A stretch of DNA of 64,000 bases, taken from NCBI GenBank assembly GCA_044464225.1, contig JBIQLN010000008.1, positions 62,001 through 126,000 on the forward strand, read 5' to 3'. This DNA is from 66-474 sp044464225. GTDB taxonomy: Bacteria; Pseudomonadota; Gammaproteobacteria; Xanthomonadales; Rhodanobacteraceae. The position numbers and the translations under genes are program-made. Below, piece after piece: positions 49,541 through 58,339 of the stretch. The first letter of the stretch is position 1. Each line of letters opens with the position of its first letter. The notes beneath the pieces are model-generated. The model made no database searches, had not been told where the DNA came from, and worked only from the letters and a program-made list of their open reading frames with translations.

Positions 49541-49840
49541 ATGTGGTACGCCATCACCGGCATCGACGTCGAAAATTCCCTGGACAAGCGCAAGGCTGCA
49601 CGGCCGGCGCACATGGCGCGCTTGCAGAAGCTGCTCGAGGACGGACGGCTGTTGCTGGCGGGTCCTTTCCCCGCGATCGATGCGGAAGACCCGGGCCCCG
49701 CGGGTTTCAGCGGCAGCCTCATCATTGCCGAGTTCGAGGATCTGGAAACCGCAAAAGCCTGGGCCGATGCCGACCCTTATCGCGCGGCGGGTGTCTATCG
49801 TGAGGTGACGGTGCGACCGTTCCGCCAGACCCTGCCATGA
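49541..49840 (+). CDS. YciI-family protein
   Basis: A 99-residue ferredoxin-like-fold protein: 'MWYAITGIDVENSLDKRKAA', 'RPAHMARLQKLLEDGRLLLA' and 'LIIAEFEDLETAKAWADADP', the last with the conserved Asp-Pro. The family has a His-Asp pair proposed to be catalytic, but function is mostly unknown. Start ATG 49541 follows GGAGCC. Its stop overlaps the bolA start by 4 bp. YciI and BolA genes are commonly neighbours in this group. Confidence 0.9.
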   Translation: MWYAITGIDVENSLDKRKAARPAHMARLQKLLEDGRLLLAGPFPAIDAEDPGPAGFSGSLIIAEFEDLETAKAWADADPYRAAGVYREVTVRPFRQTLP

Positions 49841-50094
49841 GCGCCGCGTCCATCGAAGGGATCCGCGCGCGGCTGGTGCAGGCGTTCGCGCCCAGCGAAC
49901 TCGACGTCATCGACGAGGGCCACTTGCACATTGGCCATGCAGGCGAGGGCACCGGACATTTCCGCGTCCGTATCACGAGTGCCGCATTTGCGGGCAAGAC
50001 GCGCGTCCAGCAACACCGCCTGGTGTACGACGCGCTGGCCGATCTGATGGGCCAGGGCATCCATGCCCTGGCGATCGACGCGCGGGAACCGTAG
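49837..50094 (+). CDS. BolA-family protein (IbaG-like)
   Basis: An 85-residue BolA-fold protein: 'ELDVIDEGHLHIGHAGEGTG', then 'RVQQHRLVYDALADLMGQGI'. The His of 'QHRLVY' is the likely Fe-S ligand shared with monothiol glutaredoxins. Roles in Fe-S handling, acid and envelope stress are known for BolA/IbaG. It is coupled to the YciI gene by a 4-bp overlap. The 186-bp gap to smc has an AT-rich patch (about 50126-50165) that may carry the smc promoter. Confidence 0.9.
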   Translation: MSAASIEGIRARLVQAFAPSELDVIDEGHLHIGHAGEGTGHFRVRITSAAFAGKTRVQQHRLVYDALADLMGQGIHALAIDAREP

Positions 50095-50280
50095 CCTGCA
50101 GCGACTCGTCGGGCAGCCCGGCTGAATATGAAATCCATTAGGATTGTTTTCCAACTCATTGAATAGGCACATCAGCCCAACTTTTCGTTGCGTCCGGCCG
50201 CGGGCCTTGGCACAGTGGCGCATTCGCCCGGCGCCTTTGCCGCCGGCCTGATTGCTGCCGTAACCTCATTTTCTGACCCA

Positions 50281-53200
50281 ATGCGCCTGTCCACCATCAA
50301 ACTGGCCGGATTCAAGTCGTTTGTCGATCCGACCGTCCTCCACCTCCCAACCAATCTCACCGGCATCTGCGGCCCCAACGGCTGCGGCAAGTCCAACATC
50401 ATCGACGCGATCCGCTGGGTGATGGGTGAAAGCGCGGCAAGCCGGCTGCGCGGGGAAGCGATCACCGACGTGATCTTCTCCGGCTCATCCGGACGCAAGC
50501 CGGTTGGACAGGCCACGGTCGAACTGGTTTTCGACAATTCCGACGGCACGCTCGGCGGTGAATACGCCGGCTTCAACGAAATTTCGGTGAAACGCAGCGT
50601 CAGCCGCGACTCCCAGTCCGATTACTACTTGAATGGGGTACGTTGCCGTCGTCGCGACATCACCGACCTGTTCCTCGGCACCGGCCTTGGTGCGCGCAGC
50701 TACTCCATCATCGAGCAGGGCGTGATTTCCGACATCGTCGAATCGCGGCCCGAACAATTGCGCATCCACCTCGAGGAAGCCGCTGGCGTATCGCGCTACA
50801 AGGAACGGCGCAAGGAGACCGAAAGCCGCATCAAGGCCACGCGCGAGAACCTCGACCGCGTCAAGGACGTGCGCGAGGAAGTCGAAAAGCAACTCGATCA
50901 TTTGAACCGCCAGGCGCGCGCGGCGGAGCGCTGGAAGAAGCTGAAGGAAGAGCGCTCGCTGCGGGAAGCGGAACTGCGCGCCTTGAACTACCGATCGGTG
51001 AGTGCGCAGCTGGACAAGCACCGGCAGGCCCTGCGCGAAGCCGAGACTGCACTGGAGGGCAAGCTCGCCGCGCAACGCCGCCTGGAGGCCGAGATCGAGA
51101 CGGGCCGCGAAGCGCACCAGCAACACACCGAAGCCATGAACGCGGTGCAAGCCGAGGCATACCAGGTCGGCGCCGAACTCGCGCGTGTCGAGCAACAGAT
51201 CAAGCACCACCGCGAGATGCTGGAACGCCTGCAGCACGACCGCGAAGAATCGGAACGCGCGTGGACCGAACTGGCCGACCACATCAACGCTGATACCGCG
51301 CAGCAGGATGAACTGAAAGCCGCCGTCGTCGAAGCCGAGCCCGCAACGGAGCGCCTGCGCGAGGCCGAGTCGCAGGCAGTGCAGGCTTTGAACGAAGCCG
51401 AAGCCGCGCACGCGGCTTGGCAGCAGCGCTGGGAAGCGCACAGCGGACAGACCGCGTCCACCTCGCGCGAGGCCGAGGTCGAGCGCACCCACATCGATCA
51501 CCTCGACAAACAGGCGCTGGACCTGTCGCGTCGTCGCGAGGCCTTGCGCAACGAGCGCCAGCGTTACGACCTCGACGCGTTGACGGCGGCCACCCGGAGC
51601 CTGTCCGATGAACACGCGTCACTGAAGGCACAGGTCGAAACGCATTCGCAGAATCTCGATGCCCAGAAGGCCGCCGCCGAACGCCTGCTGGGTGAAGAGC
51701 GTCAAACCCAGACCGCACTGGCGGAAGCCAATGCGCAGAAGCAAAGCCTGCGGGGGCGGATCGCGTCCCTCGAAGCCTTGCAGCGTGCCGCGCTTGGCCG
51801 TGATCGCGACACGGCGCGGGAGTGGCTGCAGAAGGTCGGACTCGCAGGCGGCAAACGCCTGGGTGCCAGCCTGCAGGTCGGCGACGGCTGGGATCGTGCG
51901 GTGGAAACCGTGCTGGCCGGGATGCTGGAAGCCGTGCTGGTTGACGACCCCACCGCCCATGCGAACGACCTGGCCGATGTCGCGAAAACCGATATCACGC
52001 TGGTCGGCAACGGCGAATCCCTGGACGTGGATGTCGCCGGAACGCTTGCCGCCGAGGTGCGGGGGCCCGCCGCGGCCCGCGCGCTGCTGGCGCAGGTGCG
52101 CACGGCCGCATCGCTGGACGAGGCGCGCGCAATCGCAGGTACCCTCGCGCCCGCGCATACGGTGATCACCCGCGACGGCGTATGGCTGGGCGCGGGTTTT
52201 GCGCGCGTGCGCCGCGCGGAGGGTGGGCAGGTCGGCGTGCTGACGCGCGAACGTGAGCTGCACGAAGCGACCGCGGAACTTGCCGTGGTCGAAAAGCGCA
52301 TCGCGGAATTGCAGGAGCGCCAGGCCCACGTGCGCGACCAGCGCCGAGCGGCCGAACAGGCCCGCGATGATGCGCAGCGTGACGTCTACAACGCTCATCG
52401 GCGCCTGTCGGAACTGGCCGGCGAGATGCAAAGCCGGCAGGGTCGCATCGACAGCGCGCGCGCGCGGCTGCAAGCCATCGATATCGAGCACGCCGACATC
52501 GAAAGGGCGCTCGCGGAAAACGAGCAGTTGCTGCAGGCCGCCCGCGGGCGCATGCAAGCCGCTGTCGCCAACATGGGCGAGCACGAACAGGCGCGCCTCG
52601 CGCTGGAATCCGAACGCCGCCATCTGCTGGAAGGCCGCGAGGCCGCGCGCGCCGATGCTCAGGAAGCCGCCGACGCCGCGCATCGCCATGCGATCGCGCT
52701 GGAGTCCAAGCGGGTCACCCTGTCGGCGCTGGAACAGTCGCTGGCCCGCATGCGCGCGCAGCACGAGCAACTCGCCAAGCATCGCGCGGAACTGGACCGG
52801 CGCCTTGCCGAGGGCGGCGATCCGATCGCCGCACTCGAAAAGGAACGCCAGGTCTGCCTTGAACAACGGCTCACGGTCGACCGCAAGCTGGTCGATGCGC
52901 GCCGCCTGGTCGATGAATACGCCAGCACCTTGCGCGAACGCGAGCAGGCCCGGCACGCGGCCGAGCAGGCAATGGCGGACGAGCGTGACGCGCTGGAGAA
53001 ACTGCGCCTGGAAGAGCAGGGCCACCGTCTGCGGGCCGAACAGCTCGCCGAGGCGATCCGCAAGGCGGGACTGGAAATCGAACCGTTGCTCGCCAATCTT
53101 TCCGACGAAGTACAGCCGGAAGCCTGGCAGGAAAAGATCGCCGATCTCGATGCGCGCATCGCGCGGCTGGAGCCGGTCAATCTTGCGGCGATCACCGAGC

Positions 53201-53787
53201 ACGCCGAGGCGGCGCAGCGCAAGGAATACCTCGACGCGCAGATGACCGACCTCACCACCGCGCTGGAAACGCTGGAAAACGCGATCCGCAAGATCGACCG
53301 CGAAACCCGCGAACGTTTCAAGGACACCTTCGACCGCGTCAACGCCGGGTTCCAGGATCTGTTCCCGAAACTGTTCGGCGGCGGCCACGCATACCTGGAA
53401 TTGACCGGCGAAGACTTGCTGGACGCCGGCGTCACGATGATGGCGCGCCCGCCGGGCAAGCGGAACAGCCACATTTCGCTGCTCTCGGGAGGCGAAAAGG
53501 CGATGACCGCCGTGGCCCTGGTGATGGCGATCTTCAATTTGAATCCCGCGCCGTTCTGCCTGCTGGACGAGGTGGATGCACCACTCGATGAAGGCAACGT
53601 CGGCCGCTTCAGCCAGCTCGTGCGCGACATGTCCGAGCGCGTGCAGTTCATGGTGGTCACCCACAACAAGTCGACCATGGAAATGGCCTACCAGTTGTGC
53701 GGCGTGACGATGCGCGAACCCGGCGTGTCGCGGCTGGTTCAGGTCGATTTGGCCGAAGCGACCCGATTGGCAGGCGTGGCCGCGTAG
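50281..53787 (+). CDS. smc: Chromosome segregation ATPase SMC
   Basis: A 1168-residue condensin subunit. Walker A 'GPNGCGKS' is at residues 31-38; coiled coils run from about 165-500 and 650-1000 around a hinge near 505-650; the C-terminal head has the signature 'LLSGGEKAMTAVALVMAIF' and Walker B 'FCLLDEVDAPLDEGN'. Length is normal for this clade. ATG 50281 gives the standard start 'MRLSTIKLAGFKSFVDPT'. zipA follows, the order seen in many gammaproteobacteria that have SMC rather than MukB. Confidence 0.98.
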   Translation: MRLSTIKLAGFKSFVDPTVLHLPTNLTGICGPNGCGKSNIIDAIRWVMGESAASRLRGEAITDVIFSGSSGRKPVGQATVELVFDNSDGTLGGEYAGFNEISVKRSVSRDSQSDYYLNGVRCRRRDITDLFLGTGLGARSYSIIEQGVISDIVESRPEQLRIHLEEAAGVSRYKERRKETESRIKATRENLDRVKDVREEVEKQLDHLNRQARAAERWKKLKEERSLREAELRALNYRSVSAQLDKHRQALREAETALEGKLAAQRRLEAEIETGREAHQQHTEAMNAVQAEAYQVGAELARVEQQIKHHREMLERLQHDREESERAWTELADHINADTAQQDELKAAVVEAEPATERLREAESQAVQALNEAEAAHAAWQQRWEAHSGQTASTSREAEVERTHIDHLDKQALDLSRRREALRNERQRYDLDALTAATRSLSDEHASLKAQVETHSQNLDAQKAAAERLLGEERQTQTALAEANAQKQSLRGRIASLEALQRAALGRDRDTAREWLQKVGLAGGKRLGASLQVGDGWDRAVETVLAGMLEAVLVDDPTAHANDLADVAKTDITLVGNGESLDVDVAGTLAAEVRGPAAARALLAQVRTAASLDEARAIAGTLAPAHTVITRDGVWLGAGFARVRRAEGGQVGVLTRERELHEATAELAVVEKRIAELQERQAHVRDQRRAAEQARDDAQRDVYNAHRRLSELAGEMQSRQGRIDSARARLQAIDIEHADIERALAENEQLLQAARGRMQAAVANMGEHEQARLALESERRHLLEGREAARADAQEAADAAHRHAIALESKRVTLSALEQSLARMRAQHEQLAKHRAELDRRLAEGGDPIAALEKERQVCLEQRLTVDRKLVDARRLVDEYASTLREREQARHAAEQAMADERDALEKLRLEEQGHRLRAEQLAEAIRKAGLEIEPLLANLSDEVQPEAWQEKIADLDARIARLEPVNLAAITEHAEAAQRKEYLDAQMTDLTTALETLENAIRKIDRETRERFKDTFDRVNAGFQDLFPKLFGGGHAYLELTGEDLLDAGVTMMARPPGKRNSHISLLSGGEKAMTAVALVMAIFNLNPAPFCLLDEVDAPLDEGNVGRFSQLVRDMSERVQFMVVTHNKSTMEMAYQLCGVTMREPGVSRLVQVDLAEATRLAGVAA

Positions 53788-53976
53788 CGGGCGTCGAAAG
53801 TCCGCGCATGGCGGTGCCGACCCGTCGCTGTCGGCTCGACAGGCGGGATGCGCTGCGCTGCTCCCGCCCCACCTTCAACGAGGGACCGATCCGTGCGGGC
53901 AGGGCGGGTGCCGACCACCTTTCGCGGCGCACGCCGATTCCCCGTAGCCATTGCGCGATACACCCTGTATCGGGCA

Positions 53977-54003
53977 TTGTTTCGCCCCGATTTTTGCTAA
54001 AGT
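53977..54003 (+). promoter_or_regulatory. Promoter close to the zipA start, possibly giving a leaderless mRNA
   Basis: TTGTTT, 15 bp and the extended -10 TGCTAAAGT (hexamer 53998-54003) lie so close to ATG 54011 that transcription would begin at or next to the start codon. There is no ribosome site before the ATG. A 7-bp dyad CGATACA-CCC-TGTATCG (53956-53972) precedes it. Confidence 0.5.
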
Positions 54004-54010
54004 CCACGCC

Positions 54011-54802
54011 ATGGACGTCGCTGTTTCCGCCACCACCCTGCGCATCATCATCGCCGCCATCGGCGTGGTGGTGCTGGTCGCGATCTATTTCTTCGGACGG
54101 CCGCGCAAAACCGAGCACGGCCGCCGCGTCGTGCCGCGCAAAACGGGCGACGAACGCGTGGATCCGGTGATCGGCAACACCACGGATGCGGAAGACGCCT
54201 CCTCCGATGCGCCGCCGCAACAAGGCGAACTGGACGTCGCACTGCAACGCGAGCTCGATCGGCTTGGCGCCACCGTTGCCGCCGACCGCAACGCGTCGTC
54301 GCAAGCCGCGCCCGTGGAATCCAGCGCGGGGCAGCGCCCGAACGAACTGGCGGTCGACCGTATCGTCAGCCTGTTCGTGGTCGCGCGCGCCGGTGAAGAA
54401 TTCCGCGGCAGCGACATCGTGGTGGCTGCGGAAAAGGCCGGCCTGCGTTTCGGTGCCATGAACATCTTCCACCGGCTCGTCGACGGCCGCCCCGAGGCCG
54501 GACCGATCTTCAGCATGGCCAACATGATGAAGCCGGGCTATTTCGACATGTCACGGATCGCCGAATTGGTCACGCCCGGTGTCACTTTCTTCATTACGCT
54601 ACCCGGCCCATTGCCGGCGCTGGATGCGTGGGAAGCCATGTTGCCGGCAGCGCAACGCATCGCCGAACTTCTGGGCGGCGATTTGCTGGACGAAGACCAC
54701 AATGCATTGGGCCGTCAGCGCGTTGCGGGACTGCGAGAGGAATTGCGCGCGTGGGACCGCCAGCACGAAGGCCCGGTCATCGGCGCGCCGCCCCGTCGCT
54801 GA
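54011..54802 (+). CDS. zipA: Cell division protein ZipA
   Basis: A 263-residue FtsZ anchor. One N-terminal membrane helix ('LRIIIAAIGVVVLVAIYFFG', about 9-28), then a charged, Pro/Ala-rich linker, then the FtsZ-binding domain from about 120: 'DRIVSLFVVARAGEEFRGSD', 'FSMANMMKPGYFDMSRIAEL' and 'FFITLPGPLPALDAWEAMLP'. The start follows the promoter described above. In many relatives ligA follows zipA; here a PaiB-type gene does. Confidence 0.95.
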   Translation: MDVAVSATTLRIIIAAIGVVVLVAIYFFGRPRKTEHGRRVVPRKTGDERVDPVIGNTTDAEDASSDAPPQQGELDVALQRELDRLGATVAADRNASSQAAPVESSAGQRPNELAVDRIVSLFVVARAGEEFRGSDIVVAAEKAGLRFGAMNIFHRLVDGRPEAGPIFSMANMMKPGYFDMSRIAELVTPGVTFFITLPGPLPALDAWEAMLPAAQRIAELLGGDLLDEDHNALGRQRVAGLREELRAWDRQHEGPVIGAPPRR

Positions 54803-54829
54803 TTCCGCGCGCAGCACCACGAGACGAAA

Positions 54830-55483
54830 ATGGCTTATCCGAGTCCGGCGTTCCGCGAAGACCGCACCGAAGTCCTGCACGCCGCGATCCGCGAGCTGCA
54901 TTTCGGCGCGCTGGTCACGCATCCCGAAAGCGATTTCGCGACCTCGTACCTGCCATGGGAGCTGGACGCGCCGCGCGGGCCGCAGGGCACGCTGGTCGGG
55001 CATCTCGCGCGCTACAACCCGCAATCGCAGGTGCCGCGGAATGGCATCGACGCGCTTGTATTGTTCCAGGGCCCGCACGCGTACGTGTCGCCGTCGTGGT
55101 ATCCGGGCAAGCGCGACGATCCGCGCCAGGTGCCGACTTGGGATTACTTCGTGGTGGAGGCGCGCGGCACGCTCGCGACTTTCGACGACGAAGCGCGCCT
55201 CTACGACTTGCTGACGCAACTCACCGAGCACAATGAAGCCACCCGCGAACATCGCTGGCGCGTCACCGACGCGCCCGACGATTACGTCCGCAAGGAAATG
55301 CGCCACATCGTCGGCATCGAACTGCGCATCGAATCCCTGATCGGCCGCTTCAAGCTCAGCCAGAACCGCAACGCCGCCGATCAGGAAGGCGCGCGGGCGG
55401 GGCTCGCTGCCGCACCCACCGAACGCGAGCGCGAAGTGGCGAAGGCAATTGCCGCCGTGCAACGCGCGCGGGATGGCGGCTGA
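54830..55483 (+). CDS. PaiB-family FMN-binding protein
   Basis: A 217-residue split-barrel flavin-binding protein: 'YPSPAFREDRTEVLHAAIRE', 'VLFQGPHAYVSPSWYPGKRD' and 'IVGIELRIESLIGRFKLSQN'. B. subtilis PaiB was named a negative regulator of sporulation genes, but most family members have no demonstrated DNA binding, so 'FMN-binding' is safer. It lies 27 bp after zipA on the same strand and may be co-transcribed. Confidence 0.92.
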   Translation: MAYPSPAFREDRTEVLHAAIRELHFGALVTHPESDFATSYLPWELDAPRGPQGTLVGHLARYNPQSQVPRNGIDALVLFQGPHAYVSPSWYPGKRDDPRQVPTWDYFVVEARGTLATFDDEARLYDLLTQLTEHNEATREHRWRVTDAPDDYVRKEMRHIVGIELRIESLIGRFKLSQNRNAADQEGARAGLAAAPTEREREVAKAIAAVQRARDGG

Positions 55484-55517
55484 CGGCTGAGCGACAGGGT
55501 CGGCAGCGGGCGTTCCT

Positions 55518-55778
55518 TCACGCCCCGAGCTGCCTCACCAGCTCGATGTACTTCTGCTGCGCCTCGTCGATGCGCATGCCGCGCAGGCGCGACCATGCTT
55601 CGTATTTGGCGGTGTTGACGAAGTCGAAGAAGCCGGGCTTGGGTCCGCAGACGTCGCCATCGGTGGCCTGCTTGTAAAGCGCGTAGAGTTTCAGCAGGGT
55701 GTCGTTGTCGGGGCGCGCCGGAAGGCGCTTGACGTCTTCGGCGGCTTGCCGGAAGTCGGCGTCGCGTTCGCTGGACAC
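55518..55778 (-). CDS. Acyl-CoA-binding protein
   Basis: An 86-residue four-helix ACBP that binds medium- and long-chain acyl-CoA: 'KLYALYKQATDGDVCGPKPG' and 'YEAWSRLRGMRIDEAQQKYI' hold the conserved Tyr, Lys and Trp. Start GTG 55778 gives the normal N-terminus ('SSERDADFRQAAEDVKRL'). It follows the phasin gene by 8 bp, so both belong to one operon; ACBP may supply acyl groups to the same storage pathway. Bacterial ACBPs are uncommon. Confidence 0.92.
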   Translation of the reverse strand: MSSERDADFRQAAEDVKRLPARPDNDTLLKLYALYKQATDGDVCGPKPGFFDFVNTAKYEAWSRLRGMRIDEAQQKYIELVRQLGA

Positions 55779-55786
55779 GGGCGCGC

Positions 55787-56260
55787 TCAGGCTTTCGGCC
55801 TGGCCGTTTTCCTGGTGGCGCGCGGCTTGGCCTTCGCCGCCGTGCGGCTGGCACGGAGTTCCTGCGCCAACGCATCGATGCGCGCGGACAGTTCCTGGAG
55901 GTCCGAATGGCTGGGCATGTTCATGCGTTTCATCGAACGCGCGATGCGCTCGTCGAAGGCCTGTTCCAGCTTGCCCATGGCGGCGGTCGTGCGCTTGCGC
56001 GCCGCTTCCACCCATGGCGTCGCCTGTTCGCGGGCCTGCTTCATTTGTTCCTGGGTGTAGGCGTGGGTTTTTTCCTGGATGCGCACGCCTTCTTCCACCA
56101 ACGCATCGAAGAACTTGCCGCCTTCCTGCTGGGTACGCGCGAGTGCACCCAGCCCCGCCAGCCAGATCTGTTGCGCGGAATCCATCACGCCGCGGCTGAA
56201 GCGCTGCCCCGAGGTGGCGGCTTCCTTGGCGGCCTTGTACGGGTCGGCTTTGTCGTTCAT
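55787..56260 (-). CDS. Phasin-family granule-associated protein
   Basis: A 157-residue phasin-like protein: 'SAQQIWLAGLGALARTQQEG', 'GKFFDALVEEGVRIQEKTHA' and a Lys/Ala/Pro-rich end ('AAKAKPRATRKTARPKA') like PhaF/PhaI proteins of pseudomonads. Phasins coat polyhydroxyalkanoate granules; the basic tail could contact DNA. The start ATG 56260 has GGAG upstream. The pha synthase genes are not in the window, though an acetyl-CoA acetyltransferase is at 6-7 kb. Confidence 0.9.
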   Translation of the reverse strand: MNDKADPYKAAKEAATSGQRFSRGVMDSAQQIWLAGLGALARTQQEGGKFFDALVEEGVRIQEKTHAYTQEQMKQAREQATPWVEAARKRTTAAMGKLEQAFDERIARSMKRMNMPSHSDLQELSARIDALAQELRASRTAAKAKPRATRKTARPKA

Positions 56261-56350
56261 TGCGGCATCTCCGGTGGGCGGAAGCCCAATGTACGCCAAC
56301 TGGCGTTCGATTTCATGATGCGGCGGAAGCGATTCGCCGCTGCGAGCAAA

Positions 56351-57070
56351 TCATGCGGACCGAAGAACCGCGACCGGCGAACGTTCGCGCGGCCAATCGC
56401 GAGCGTCGGGTCGCGCCGCAAGCTGCGCCAGCTCGCGCAGGAATCGGCGGCGCGGCAGCATGCGCGCGCCCATGCGCAGGAGATGTGGGTTGGGTACCTG
56501 CGCGTCGATCCATGGAAACCCGCGTTCGCGCAGCACGCGTGCCAATGCGAGCAGCGCCACCTTCGATGCGTTGGTACGGCGCGAGAACATCGATTCCGCA
56601 CTGAACATCCGTCCCACCGCGATGCCGTACAAACCGCCGATCAATTCGTCGCCGTCCCAGACTTCCAGCGAATGTGCGTAGCCCAGGACGTGCAGGTTGC
56701 CGTAGGCGACCTGCATGTCCGGCGTGATCCATGTTCCGCCTTGATCCGTGCGCGGGGCCGCGCAGGCGTGCATCACCTCGTCGAAGGCGCGATCCATGCT
56801 CCATTGCCAGTTGCAGCGGCGCAGGAATTTCGCGAGGCTGTGCGAGACGTGCACGCCGTCTGTCGCGAACACGCAGCGTGGATCGGGCGACCACCACAGC
56901 AGCGGATCGCCTTCCGAATACCACGGAAAGATCCCGTGGGCGTAGGCGGCGATCAGGCGTTGCGGCGAAAGGTCGCCGCCAAAGGCAAGCAATCCATTGG
57001 GGTCGGCCAGCGCGTGTTCGGGATCGGGGAATATCCCCGGCGGAAACGCGTCCAGCGTCTGGATCTTCAT
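56351..57070 (-). CDS. aat: Leucyl/phenylalanyl-tRNA-protein transferase
   Basis: A 239-residue N-end rule enzyme that adds Leu or Phe to N-terminal Lys or Arg, marking proteins for ClpAP. Typical stretches: 'FPDPEHALADPNGLLAFGGD', 'HGIFPWYSEGDPLLWWSPDP', 'VEVWDGDELIGGLYGIAVGR'-like 'LEVWDGDELIGGLYGIAVG' and 'FFSESMFS'-like 'MFSAESMFSRRTNASKVAL'. Its start overlaps the stop of the COG3146 gene by 4 bp, so the two are co-translated; that pairing is common. Confidence 0.96.
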   Translation of the reverse strand: MKIQTLDAFPPGIFPDPEHALADPNGLLAFGGDLSPQRLIAAYAHGIFPWYSEGDPLLWWSPDPRCVFATDGVHVSHSLAKFLRRCNWQWSMDRAFDEVMHACAAPRTDQGGTWITPDMQVAYGNLHVLGYAHSLEVWDGDELIGGLYGIAVGRMFSAESMFSRRTNASKVALLALARVLRERGFPWIDAQVPNPHLLRMGARMLPRRRFLRELAQLAARPDARDWPRERSPVAVLRSA

Positions 57071-58215
57071 CGCGAAGGATTGCGTTCGGCGAACGGCGAA
57101 TGCGCCAGCAGTTCGATGCCGCGTGCGTCCAGAAGCGCGGCTTCGCGTTTCAGCGAGGCGCGGATCACCTCCCGGAATGCCGCGTTCGCGATGTAGTGGC
57201 GCGAGTGGGTGCGCGTGGGCAGGAAGCCACGGGCGAGTTTGTGCAGCCCTTGCGCGCCGGGTTCGAAGCGCATGAGGCCGTGGCGCAGGCAGTGATCGAT
57301 GCCCTGGTAGTAGCACAGTTCGAAATGCAATCCAGGAACCTGTTCGCGCGCCCCCCAGTAGCGCCCGTACAGGGTGTCGCCGCCGGAGAGGAACAATGCA
57401 CCTGCGATGACCTCGCGGCTCCGCCGCGCGAACGCCACGTGGCAACGGTGGGGGAACGCGGCACCGAGATGACGGAAGAACGCGAGCGTGAGGGTGGGCG
57501 TGTTGCCCTTCTCGTCGAAGGTATGGGTGTACAGGTGGTGCATGCTCCGCCATTCGGCGTCATCGAGCGTTCCGCCGTCGCGGAATTCGCATTCGACGCC
57601 GGCGTCTGCCACTTGCCCGCGTTCGCGGCGGATCGCATTGCGGCGTTTGTGGGTGAGTGCGCCGAGGAAATCCTGGAAGTCACGCCAGCCTTCCGCGTTG
57701 CGCCACTGGAATTGCCAGTCCGAGCGCGACAGCCAGCCCTCGTCGAAAGCACCCGCCTCGCTGTCGCGCAGGAAGTTGACGTGCAGCGACGACAATCCCG
57801 TCTGTTCGGTGACTTCGCGCAGGGCCCTGGCGAGGACCAGGCGATGCCCGTCCGCATCGGCGCCTGTCCCGCACAACAGGCGCGGGCCGGTCACCGGCGA
57901 GTAGGGCACCGCGCACAGGAACTTCGGGTAATAGTCGCCGCCCGCACGCTCCCATGCGTCGGCCCACGCCCAGTCGAACACGTACTCGCCATGCGAGTTG
58001 CCCTTGACGTACAGCGGCGCGGCGCCGACCAGCGAATCGCCATCGTGCAGCGTCAGGTGCTGCGCACGCCAGCCGAACGCGGCACGGATGCAGTGGTGGC
58101 GTTCCAGCCCGGCAAGGAAGGCATGGCTGACGAACGGATTGTCGTCTGCGGCCAGTGCGTTCCATGCGCCGGCATCGATGTCGTCGATGGATTCGTGGGT
58201 GCGCAGCGTCAGCAT
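57067..58215 (-). CDS. FemAB/GNAT-like acyltransferase family protein (COG3146)
   Basis: A 382-residue protein of the 'peptidogalycan biosynthesis' family: 'NPFVSHAFLAGLERHHCIRA', 'YFPKFLCAVPYSPVTGPR'-like 'YYPKFLCAVPYSPVTGPRL', 'ALTHKRRNAIRRERGQVADA' and 'LHFELCYYQGIDHCLRHGLM'. The fold is a double GNAT domain as in FemAB enzymes, so transfer of an aminoacyl or acyl group is likely but substrate is unknown. Coupled to aat by a 4-bp overlap, hinting at use of an aminoacyl-tRNA, which is inference. Confidence 0.9.
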   Translation of the reverse strand: MLTLRTHESIDDIDAGAWNALAADDNPFVSHAFLAGLERHHCIRAAFGWRAQHLTLHDGDSLVGAAPLYVKGNSHGEYVFDWAWADAWERAGGDYYPKFLCAVPYSPVTGPRLLCGTGADADGHRLVLARALREVTEQTGLSSLHVNFLRDSEAGAFDEGWLSRSDWQFQWRNAEGWRDFQDFLGALTHKRRNAIRRERGQVADAGVECEFRDGGTLDDAEWRSMHHLYTHTFDEKGNTPTLTLAFFRHLGAAFPHRCHVAFARRSREVIAGALFLSGGDTLYGRYWGAREQVPGLHFELCYYQGIDHCLRHGLMRFEPGAQGLHKLARGFLPTRTHSRHYIANAAFREVIRASLKREAALLDARGIELLAHSPFAERNPSR

Positions 58216-58339
58216 GGTCGCATTGTAGGCCAGCTTCCGCGGCGGTCCGCCAGCTGCGCCGGCCAAATATTCAATGTACTCGTCCGGCCGCGTGGCGCGT
58301 ACAATTGGCGCCCCGCGTGGCCGGCAAGGGGCGAACAGG

